Shown: piece by piece, positions 1 to 4,800 of the stretch | Position numbering within the stretch: position 1 is the first letter of the stretch | Layout: every line of letters begins with the position of its first letter | NCBI GenBank assembly: GCA_003246795.1 | Contig: QKCS01000218.1 | Span: 1 to 5,303, forward strand | Reading direction: 5' to 3' | DNA from: Alphaproteobacteria bacterium | Lineage (GTDB): Bacteria; Pseudomonadota; Alphaproteobacteria; Micropepsales; Micropepsaceae | Length of the DNA: 5,303 bases | Program-made: the position numbers and the translations under genes | Notes under the pieces: model-generated | What the model saw: only the letters and a program-made list of their open reading frames with translations | Database searches by the model: none | Told to the model about the DNA's origin: nothing

Positions 1-219
1 GCCAAGGGCAAGCGCTTCGACCCGAACTTGCACCGCGCGATCGCCGAGATTCCGACCAACGACCATCAACCCGGAACCGTGATCGACGTCGCGCAAGAAG
101 GCTATGTGATCGGCGGACGACTGTTGCGCGAAGCGATGGTGACCGTTGCCGCCCAAGCGCCGGACGCGAAGGACGGCAACGGGGGCGCGCCGGGATCGTC
201 GCTCGACACCAACGCCTGA
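1..219 (+). CDS. grpE: GrpE nucleotide exchange factor, C-terminal fragment
   Basis: This is the last 72 codons of grpE; the start lies left of the window. GrpE is the cytoplasmic dimeric cofactor that makes DnaK release ADP, so that ATP can bind and substrate can leave. The visible part is the C-terminal beta-domain that contacts the DnaK ATPase domain: FDPNLHRAI at fragment residues 6-14, then GTVIDVAQEGYVIGGRLL at 25-42, followed by REAMVTVA. These fit the family pattern FDP..H.A...P and G.V..V...GY.....LR.A.V.V. After residue 51 comes a roughly 20-residue Gly/Ala/Asp-rich tail, usual for GrpE and probably disordered. The stop (217-219) is only 4 bp from the stop of the converging minus-strand gene, so grpE mRNA must end inside or beyond that gene. 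The family call is firm; the N-terminal coiled coil and the promoter cannot be seen. Confidence 0.95.
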   Translation, partial: AKGKRFDPNLHRAIAEIPTNDHQPGTVIDVAQEGYVIGGRLLREAMVTVAAQAPDAKDGNGGAPGSSLDTNA

Positions 220-223
220 GCGT

Positions 224-568
224 TCAACCCCAACCGCCTTCGCCGCCTTCCCCACCCTCGCCGCCGTCGCCGCCGCCGTGGTGATGGAAGTCGGGCGAGT
301 CCTCGTCGTCGGCGGTGCCCGTCGGAAAGATGCCGAACCAACCGTCGTCGCGGCGCGACCGTCCCAGACGCGCGTCGCGGCGTTCGACGTGCAAGGTGCC
401 CATGATCAGCAGATAGATCGTGGCGATCAGCACGGCGATGATCGCATAGGCGACCCAAACATTTCCGGAGATCGTCGGCGTGCGGGCGACCGCCTGCGCC
501 GCGCTTGGAACGGAGATCAACACGGTCGAGGCCGGAAGCGACGCCCAGCGTATGAGACCAGATGCCAT
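224..568 (-). CDS. small single-pass membrane protein with His/Gly/acidic tail, function unknown
   Basis: A 114-residue protein that I do not recognise. Residues 1-26 look like a Sec signal peptide: Arg7, a hydrophobic stretch, then SAAQA as a possible cleavage site. Residues 36-58 form a strong membrane helix (WVAYAIIAVLIATIYLLIMG), followed at once by a basic segment (Arg63, 64, 67, 70, 72, 73). By the positive-inside rule the C-terminal half should be cytoplasmic. The tail has an acidic patch (DDEDSPD), three histidines (95-97) and GG-Asp/Glu triplets, ending GGWG. The start at 568 is chosen because GAGGG (576-580) lies 7 nt upstream; the frame stays open to 823, but that extension overlaps the upstream gene and reads as low-quality Arg/Ser-rich sequence. 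It lies 106 bp downstream of the same-strand gene at 675-1340 and may share its transcript. Coding is supported by the ribosome site and membrane organisation, not by homology. Confidence 0.72.
   Translation of the reverse strand: MASGLIRWASLPASTVLISVPSAAQAVARTPTISGNVWVAYAIIAVLIATIYLLIMGTLHVERRDARLGRSRRDDGWFGIFPTGTADDEDSPDFHHHGGGDGGEGGEGGEGGWG
233..268 (-). repeat. 9-nt tandem repeat encoding four (Asp/Glu)-Gly-Gly units
   Basis: Four consecutive 9-nt units read GAN-GGN-GGN on the minus strand, giving DGG-EGG-EGG-EGG near the C-terminus of the small membrane protein. Third-base differences (GAC, GAG, GAA; GGC, GGT, GGG) show the units have diverged at silent positions, which suggests that the amino-acid pattern is kept. 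The array makes the plus strand strongly C-rich here, just past the grpE stop codon. Confidence 0.8.
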
Positions 569-674
569 GTCAGCACCCTCTTTGCCGCCATTGCTTACAT
601 GGGGTGTCTTGGTGGCGATTGTATGGCGCGACGCAGTCCGAGACCGCGTCCACGCCCTGTACACGGAGGAATTA

Positions 675-1340
675 CTAGGCCAACAGCGCCGTGCGTATGA
701 AGACGACGAAGTCGTCGTCGGCCTGAATCGCGGCCACCCGGCTGCAGCGCTGATGCCAATTGTCGGCTTCGCGGCGCAGGGCTTGCGCCTCGGCGACCAG
801 GCGCGGCCCGGTGTCGCTGACATAGATGGTGACCTTGGGCGTCGACTTCTCGGAGATATGACGCTGGCGCCAGGCCTCGTAGTTTTTCCAGCGCTTCTCG
901 TGATCTTCGATCCGCTTCGCGAGCTTCGTCGACTCGTCGTAGCAGCGCGTGTAGGCGCGCCCGAACGACAGAAGGCTGGCGGTCACGGGAAGGTATTGCT
1001 CGAACCCGGTTGGCGCGGGGCCCGCCGCCGGTTGCAGCCCCATGGCCCAATCGGCCGCATAGAGATGGGGCCTCGCGCCGAAGACGCGGAAACGCCAAAG
1101 CGTGCCGTGGCGCTCGACGTCGTTCAACGGGACGCCCGCCGGAAGGGCCAGGCATTCACCCGACTCGAAGCCTTGCCGGACGCTCGGATCGTTCGCCCCC
1201 AGCTTGCCGATCACCGCCGCGTTTCCGGGCGAGAAGCACGCGAAAATGGCACGCGACCCGGCGACCGCAGGCGCTGATCCGAGCACAATCGACAACGTCA
1301 CCGAGGCCAAAAACGCGGCCCACCCAGTGTTCCGGAACAT
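675..1340 (-). CDS. exported protein with four cysteines, function unknown
   Basis: A 221-residue protein with a clear N-terminal signal peptide: Arg3, a hydrophobic core (about residues 6-21) and APAVA before a probable cut after Ala27. It should therefore be periplasmic or secreted. The mature part has exactly four cysteines (35, 63, 133, 199), enough for two disulphides. Residues about 40-105 carry short beta-type segments with Gly and aromatic positions (GTLWRFRVF, LYAADWA), loosely like a bacterial SH3-type module; this is only an impression. Residues about 128-165 are highly charged and probably helical (KLAKRIEDHEKRWKNYEAW). No catalytic motif is visible. The start at 1340 is preferred because GGGAGG (1346-1351) ends 5 nt before it; the in-frame ATG at 1355 would overlap that ribosome site and add five polar residues to the signal peptide. 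The gene is divergent from dnaK and upstream of the small membrane-protein gene. Confidence 0.8.
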   Translation of the reverse strand: MFRNTGWAAFLASVTLSIVLGSAPAVAGSRAIFACFSPGNAAVIGKLGANDPSVRQGFESGECLALPAGVPLNDVERHGTLWRFRVFGARPHLYAADWAMGLQPAAGPAPTGFEQYLPVTASLLSFGRAYTRCYDESTKLAKRIEDHEKRWKNYEAWRQRHISEKSTPKVTIYVSDTGPRLVAEAQALRREADNWHQRCSRVAAIQADDDFVVFIRTALLA

Positions 1341-1371
1341 GGTGGCCTCCCTCATCCTTGCGGACCGTGAA

Positions 1372-1399
1372 ACAATACGCCCGCCCCGGTTTGCGCCAA
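1372..1399 (-). promoter_or_regulatory. candidate housekeeping (sigma-70 type) promoter for the exported-protein gene
   Basis: On the minus strand, TTGGCG (1394-1399) and TATTGT (1372-1377) are separated by 16 bp and each match 4 of 6 consensus bases. The predicted start, about 1365, would give a leader of some 25 nt before the ATG at 1340, leaving room for the GGGAGG ribosome site. The match is moderate and rests on spacing and position; alphaproteobacterial housekeeping promoters often have degenerate -10 boxes. Confidence 0.35.
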
Positions 1400-1417
1400 A
1401 ATCACGAAATTTGGCGC
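1393..1417. promoter_or_regulatory. 8+8 bp palindrome, possible operator between divergent genes
   Basis: GCGCCAAA (1393-1400) and TTTGGCGC (1410-1417) are perfect inverted repeats around a 9-nt AT-rich centre. The left arm covers the whole candidate -35 box of the minus-strand gene, and the right arm ends 10 bp before the dnaK RpoH -35 box. The two half-sites are 17 bp apart centre to centre, which would suit a dimeric DNA-binding protein. It is not the CIRCE element bound by HrcA (TTAGCACTC-N9-GAGTGCTAA), although the spacer length is the same. The binding role is inferred from symmetry and location alone. Confidence 0.4.
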
Positions 1418-1427
1418 GGCCCGTCCG

Positions 1428-1459
1428 CTTGCGGGCGCAGGGTCGCCCCCCTATATCTG
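1428..1459 (+). promoter_or_regulatory. RpoH (sigma-32) heat-shock promoter of dnaK-dnaJ
   Basis: CTTG (1428-1431) and CCTATATCTG (1450-1459) are separated by 18 bp. This matches every fixed position of the alphaproteobacterial RpoH consensus as I know it, CTTG-N16-18-CYTATNTNNG. A -10 box preceded by a run of C is also typical of sigma-32 sites. Transcription should start near 1465, giving a dnaK leader of about 108 nt. Its place upstream of dnaK and the absence of a promoter before dnaJ imply that it drives both genes. No CIRCE element was found, so repression by HrcA is not indicated here. Confidence 0.8.
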
Positions 1460-1469
1460 GCCCTGAAAC

Positions 1470-1485
1470 CCGCGGATTCTCGCGG
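1470..1485 (+). other. short stem-loop at the 5' end of the dnaK leader
   Basis: CCGCG (1470-1474) can pair with CGCGG (1481-1485), giving a 5-bp all-GC stem with a 6-nt loop just after the predicted transcription start. It could protect the 5' end or be chance in GC-rich DNA. Confidence 0.25.
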
Positions 1486-1503
1486 CATCCATTGTCTCCA
1501 TCG

Positions 1504-1535
1504 TCTCAAGGGGATGGCGGCGGGCGCTTTTGAGA
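1504..1535 (+). other. 9-bp stem-loop in the dnaK leader
   Basis: TCTCAAGGG (1504-1512) can pair with CTTTTGAGA (1527-1535): seven Watson-Crick pairs and two G-U pairs, with a 14-nt G-rich loop (1513-1526). It lies 25 nt upstream of the dnaK ribosome site and does not cover it, so it is not an obvious RNA thermometer. The loop contains an in-frame ATG (1514-1516) that is not a good start. Confidence 0.3.
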
Positions 1536-1560
1536 AGGCCCCAGCACATCCGCCGAATAA

Positions 1561-1566
1561 GAGAGG
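1561..1566 (+). promoter_or_regulatory. dnaK ribosome binding site
   Basis: GAGAGG sits 7 nt before the ATG at 1574. It settles the start of dnaK: the reading frame stays open far upstream (to 1010), but the earlier in-frame ATG at 1514 has a purine run directly against it with no spacer, and the encoded extension has no counterpart in DnaK proteins. Confidence 0.85.
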
Positions 1567-1573
1567 TTTAACT

Positions 1574-3532
1574 ATGAGCAAAGTCATCGGCATCGACCTC
1601 GGCACGACCAATTCGTGCGTCGCCATCATGGAAGGCACGCAGCCGAAAGTGCTCGAAAACGCCGAAGGCGCGCGGACCACGCCCTCGATCGTCGCCTTCA
1701 CGAAGGACGGCGAACGTCTGGTCGGCCAGTCCGCGAAGCGCCAGGCGGTGACGAACCCCGAGAACACCTATTTCGCGATCAAGCGCCTGATCGGACGCAA
1801 GTTCGAAGATCCCATGACCCAAAAGGACATGGGCATGGTGCCGTACAAGATCATCAAGGCGGACAACGGCGACGCCTGGATCCTGGGGCGCGACAACGAG
1901 AAACTTTCGCCGTCGCAGATTTCGGCCTTCACGCTGCAGAAGATGAAGGAGACCGCCGAGGGCTATCTCGGCGAGAAGGTGACGCAGGCTGTCATCACGG
2001 TGCCGGCCTACTTCAACGACGCGCAGCGCCAGGCAACGAAAGACGCGGGCCGCATCGCGGGCCTTGAGGTTCTTCGCATCATCAACGAGCCGACGGCGGC
2101 CGCCCTCGCCTACGGTCTCGACAAGAAGCAGACGGGCACGATCGCGGTCTATGACCTCGGCGGCGGCACGTTCGACATCTCGATCCTGGAAATCGGCGAC
2201 GGCGTCTTCGAGGTGAAGGCGACGAACGGCGATACGTTCCTGGGCGGCGAAGACTTCGACATGCGCCTCGTCGACTTCTTGGCCGACGAGTTCAAGAAGG
2301 AACAGGGCATCGACCTCAGGAAGGACCGCCTTGCCCTGCAGCGCCTGAAGGAAGCGGCCGAGAAGGCGAAGATCGAATTGTCGTCGCAGCTGCAAACCGA
2401 AGTGAACCTGCCGTTCATCACGGCCGACGCGTCGGGACCGAAGCATCTGACGACGAAGCTGACGCGGGCGAAGCTGGAATCCTTGGTCGACGATCTCGTC
2501 CAGCGGACGATCGCGCCGGTGAAGGCATGCATGAAGGACGCGGGCGTGACGCCGGCCGACATCAACGAAGTCGTGCTCGTCGGCGGCATGACGCGCATGC
2601 CGAAAGTGCAGCAGATCGTCAAAGAGTTCTTCAACAAGGAACCGCACAAGGGCGTGAACCCGGACGAGGTCGTGGCGATCGGCGCTGCGATCCAGGCGGG
2701 CGTGCTCAAGGGCGAAGTCAAAGACGTCCTCTTGCTCGACGTGACGCCGCTGTCGCTCGGCATCGAGACGCTGGGCGGCGTGTTCACGCGCCTAATCGAG
2801 CGCAACACGACGATCCCGACGAAGAAGTCCCAGGTGTTTTCGACCGCCGAGGACGGACAGACGGCAGTGACAATCCGCGTCTTCCAGGGCGAACGCGAGA
2901 TGGCGGCGGACAACAAGTTCCTTGGCCAGTTCGACCTCGTCGGCATTCCGCCGGCGCCGCGCGGTATGCCGCAAGTCGAGGTGACCTTCGACATCGACGC
3001 GAACGGCATCGTCAACGTCGCGGCGAAGGACAAGGCCACGAACAAGGAGCAGACGATCCGCATCCAGGCGTCGGGCGGGCTTAGCGAAGCCGACATCCAA
3101 AAGATGATGCAGGAAGCGCAGGAGCACGCGAGCGACGACAAGAAGCGCCGCGAGCTTGTCGAGGCGCGCAACCGCGCCGACGCCGAGGTTCACGAGGTCG
3201 AGAAGGCGCTGAAGGAGCACGGCGGCAAGATCTCCGACGACGAGCGCAGCGCCATCGAAGCGGCCGTGACGGCGGTCAAGGACGCGCTGAAGGACGAGGA
3301 CGCCGAACTCATCAAGTCGAAGTCCGAGGCGTTGCGGCAGGCGTCGCTCAAGCTCGGCGAGGCGATGTATCGCAGCGCGGGCGAGGCAGGCGCCGCGGCG
3401 GCTGGCGGCGATCCCGGGGCGGGCGCAGGCGAAGGCGGCGCGACCACGGGCAACGCCGACAGCGACGTCGTCGACGCGGACTATGAAGAGGTCGACGAGG
3501 AGAAAAAGAAGAAGGGCGGCGGCGCGCCGTAA
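1574..3532 (+). CDS. dnaK: Hsp70 molecular chaperone DnaK
   Basis: A complete DnaK of 652 residues (E. coli has 638). It binds exposed hydrophobic peptides in the cytoplasm and uses ATP to fold, disaggregate and pass on clients, including RpoH. The nucleotide-binding domain (1 to about 383) shows phosphate-1 IGIDLGTTNSCVA (5-17), Lys70 in FAIKRLIGR, INEPTAAALAYG (170-181), phosphate-2 DLGGGTFDIS (194-203) with Thr199 at the E. coli autophosphorylation position, and the adenosine motif VVLVGGMTRMPKV (333-345). The interdomain linker VLLLD (385-389) leads into the substrate domain, starting DVTPLSLGIETLGG (389-402), then a helical lid (from about 504) and a Gly/Ala-rich linker (602-626). The end, VVDADYEEVDEE, is the usual acidic DnaK terminus, here followed by KKKKGGGAP. 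The start is set by GAGAGG and by MSKVIGIDLG. It is the first gene of the operon behind the RpoH promoter. No key residue is missing. Confidence 0.99.
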   Translation: MSKVIGIDLGTTNSCVAIMEGTQPKVLENAEGARTTPSIVAFTKDGERLVGQSAKRQAVTNPENTYFAIKRLIGRKFEDPMTQKDMGMVPYKIIKADNGDAWILGRDNEKLSPSQISAFTLQKMKETAEGYLGEKVTQAVITVPAYFNDAQRQATKDAGRIAGLEVLRIINEPTAAALAYGLDKKQTGTIAVYDLGGGTFDISILEIGDGVFEVKATNGDTFLGGEDFDMRLVDFLADEFKKEQGIDLRKDRLALQRLKEAAEKAKIELSSQLQTEVNLPFITADASGPKHLTTKLTRAKLESLVDDLVQRTIAPVKACMKDAGVTPADINEVVLVGGMTRMPKVQQIVKEFFNKEPHKGVNPDEVVAIGAAIQAGVLKGEVKDVLLLDVTPLSLGIETLGGVFTRLIERNTTIPTKKSQVFSTAEDGQTAVTIRVFQGEREMAADNKFLGQFDLVGIPPAPRGMPQVEVTFDIDANGIVNVAAKDKATNKEQTIRIQASGGLSEADIQKMMQEAQEHASDDKKRRELVEARNRADAEVHEVEKALKEHGGKISDDERSAIEAAVTAVKDALKDEDAELIKSKSEALRQASLKLGEAMYRSAGEAGAAAAGGDPGAGAGEGGATTGNADSDVVDADYEEVDEEKKKKGGGAP

Positions 3533-3540
3533 CGCGCGCC
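3521..3540 (+). other. possible stem-loop across the dnaK stop codon
   Basis: GGCGCG (3521-3526) can pair with CGCGCC (3535-3540), with the TAA stop in the 8-nt loop. There is no U-run after it, so it is not a standard intrinsic terminator; it could tune the dnaK:dnaJ ratio through mRNA processing, or be chance in a GC-rich codon run. Confidence 0.22.
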
Positions 3541-3587
3541 ACGTCCTCCTTTGATCCCTCCTCTTCGCTCAGTGTCCGGCGAGACGT

Positions 3588-4730
3588 ATGTCCAAGCGTG
3601 ACTTCTACGAGATTCTTGGCGTAGCGCGGCGTGCATCGGCCGATGAGCTGAAAGCCGCGTTCCGCAAGAAGGCGAAGGAGCTGCACCCCGACCGAAACCC
3701 GGGCGACGCGAAGGCCGAGCAGAACTTCAAGGAGCTGAACGAGGCCTACGACATCCTGAAGGACGATCAGAAGCGCGCGGCCTACGATCAGTACGGCCAC
3801 GAAGCGTTCGAGGGACCGCAAGGCGGACGCGGCGGGCCGGGCTTCGGGTTCGACTTCACGACGTCGTTCACCGACGTCTTCGACGATCTCTTCGGCGAGT
3901 TCATGGGCGGGCGGCGCGGCGGCGGCGGCTCGCGCGCTTCGCGCGGGTCGGACCTGCGCTACAACATGGAGATTTCGCTGGAGGACGCGTTCTCCGGCAA
4001 GACCGCGACGATCCGCGTGCCGGGATCGGTGACGTGCGAGGCGTGTTCGGGCTCCGGCGCCGAAGCGGGTTCGAAGCCGCAGGCGTGTCCCACGTGTTCG
4101 GGCGTGGGCAAGGTGCGCGCGCAGCAGGGCTTCTTCACGATCGAACGCACATGCCCGACGTGTCAGGGCCTCGGCCGCGTGGTCAAGAATCCCTGCCGGT
4201 CGTGCAACGGCGCCGGCCGCGTGCAACGCGAGCGCACGCTCAACGTCAACATTCCGCAGGGCGTCGAAGACGGCACGCGCATCCGCCTCGCCGGCGAAGG
4301 CGAAGCAGGCTTGCGCGGCGGGCCGAAGGGCGACCTCTACATCTTCCTCTCGATCGCGCCGCATTCGTTGTTCAAGCGCGACGCGGGCGATCTCTTCTGC
4401 CGGGTGCCGGTGAGCTTCGTGACCGCATCACTGGGCGGCCAGGTCGAGGTGCCGACCTTGGGCGGCGGACGCGCGAGGATCACGATCCCCGAGGGCACGC
4501 AGTCCGGCAAACAGTTCCGCCTGCGCGCGAAGGGCATGCCGGGCCTGCGCGGCCAGGGCGCGATCGGCGACCTCTTCGTCGAGATGGCGGTCGAGACGCC
4601 GGTCAACCTGACCAAGAAGCAGCAGGAGCTGCTGCGCGAGTTCGAGAAGGCGGGCAGCGAAAAGAACTCGCCCGAGACGACGGGCTTCTTCACCAAGGTC
4701 AAAGAGTTCTTTAAAGAGGCGAAGGACTAG
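3588..4730 (+). CDS. dnaJ: Hsp40 co-chaperone DnaJ
   Basis: A complete type I DnaJ of 380 residues (E. coli has 376). It binds unfolded proteins, hands them to DnaK and stimulates DnaK ATP hydrolysis. Domains in order: J domain (1 to about 72) with the essential HPD at 33-35; a Gly/Phe-rich region (79-120) including GFGFDF and DVFDDLFGEFMGG; a zinc-binding domain with all four CxxCxGxG motifs, CEACSGSG (150), CPTCSGVG (167), CPTCQGLG (189) and CRSCNGAG (203), holding two zinc ions; then the substrate-binding beta-sandwiches with GDLYIFLSI (248-256) and the second-sandwich segment GDLFVEMAVETP; and a C-terminal dimerisation helix. The ATG at 3588 gives MSKRDFYEILGV, the standard DnaJ N-terminus. 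The ribosome site is weak (GGCGAG, 4 nt upstream), which may keep DnaJ below DnaK. It lies 55 bp after dnaK with no promoter seen between, so it is probably read from the RpoH promoter. Confidence 0.99.
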   Translation: MSKRDFYEILGVARRASADELKAAFRKKAKELHPDRNPGDAKAEQNFKELNEAYDILKDDQKRAAYDQYGHEAFEGPQGGRGGPGFGFDFTTSFTDVFDDLFGEFMGGRRGGGGSRASRGSDLRYNMEISLEDAFSGKTATIRVPGSVTCEACSGSGAEAGSKPQACPTCSGVGKVRAQQGFFTIERTCPTCQGLGRVVKNPCRSCNGAGRVQRERTLNVNIPQGVEDGTRIRLAGEGEAGLRGGPKGDLYIFLSIAPHSLFKRDAGDLFCRVPVSFVTASLGGQVEVPTLGGGRARITIPEGTQSGKQFRLRAKGMPGLRGQGAIGDLFVEMAVETPVNLTKKQQELLREFEKAGSEKNSPETTGFFTKVKEFFKEAKD

Positions 4731-4740
4731 CTCGTCTCTT
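4714..4740 (+). other. stem-loop across the dnaJ stop codon
   Basis: AAGAGGCGA (4714-4722) can pair with TCGTCTCTT (4732-4740): eight Watson-Crick pairs and one G-U, with a 9-nt loop that contains the TAG stop. No U-run follows. Together with the palindromic repeat just downstream, it may mark the 3' end of the dnaK-dnaJ mRNA, but termination is not shown. Confidence 0.3.
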
Positions 4741-4756
4741 CGAAGCCGCAATGAGC

Positions 4757-4794
4757 TGTCATCCCGGGCGGAGCGAAGCGCGACCCGGATGACA
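4757..4794. repeat. REP-like palindromic intergenic repeat, possible bidirectional 3'-end element
   Basis: TGTCATCC (4757-4764) pairs with GGATGACA (4787-4794), then GGG (4766-4768) with CCC (4784-4786), then CG (4769-4770) with CG (4781-4782). That is 13 bp with single-base bulges at C4765 and A4783 and a 10-nt loop rich in GCGAAGCG. The TGTCATCC-CGGGCG...GCGACCCGGATGACA form resembles dispersed palindromes that I recall between genes in alphaproteobacteria. It lies between converging genes, 26 bp after the dnaJ stop and 6 bp from the WD40 stop, where it could stop or protect both transcripts. There is no U-run on either side, so a classic intrinsic terminator is not supported. Confidence 0.7.
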
Positions 4795-4800
4795 ACCTTC

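Noticed and set aside
143..182. 9-bp perfect inverted repeat CCGTTGCCG / CGGCAACGG in the end of grpE
   Set aside because: A 9-bp inverted repeat with a loop of up to about 40 nt is expected roughly once by chance in a window this long. It lies in coding sequence and has no U-run on either strand, so it is not called a terminator.
618..623. TACAAT on the minus strand, a possible -10 box for the small membrane-protein gene
   Set aside because: The -10 match is 5 of 6, but no acceptable -35 box lies 15-19 bp upstream. The gene could as well be read from the promoter of the gene before it.
480..1277. 265-codon open frame on the plus strand across both minus-strand genes
   Set aside because: It overlaps two better-supported genes that have signal peptides and ribosome sites, it has Arg/Ala-rich low-quality sequence, and it has no ribosome site of its own. 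It is a high-GC shadow frame.
1514..1573. In-frame upstream ATG that would add 20 residues to DnaK
   Set aside because: The purine run AAGGGG touches this ATG without a spacer, the added residues match nothing in DnaK, and GAGAGG at 1561-1566 is ideally placed for the ATG at 1574.
1341..1573. CIRCE element for HrcA
   Set aside because: I looked for TTAGCACTC-N9-GAGTGCTAA and found no half-site. The palindrome present has an unrelated sequence.
1568..2647. 359-codon open frame antisense to dnaK
   Set aside because: Long antisense frames opposite dnaK are a known artefact of its codon pattern. The predicted protein is Arg/Leu/Val/Asp-rich with no domain, and it would start inside a conserved gene.
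3348..4364. 338-codon open frame antisense to the end of dnaK and the start of dnaJ
   Set aside because: It is Arg/Ala-rich low-complexity sequence, explained by third-position GC in dnaK and dnaJ, with no ribosome site or domain.
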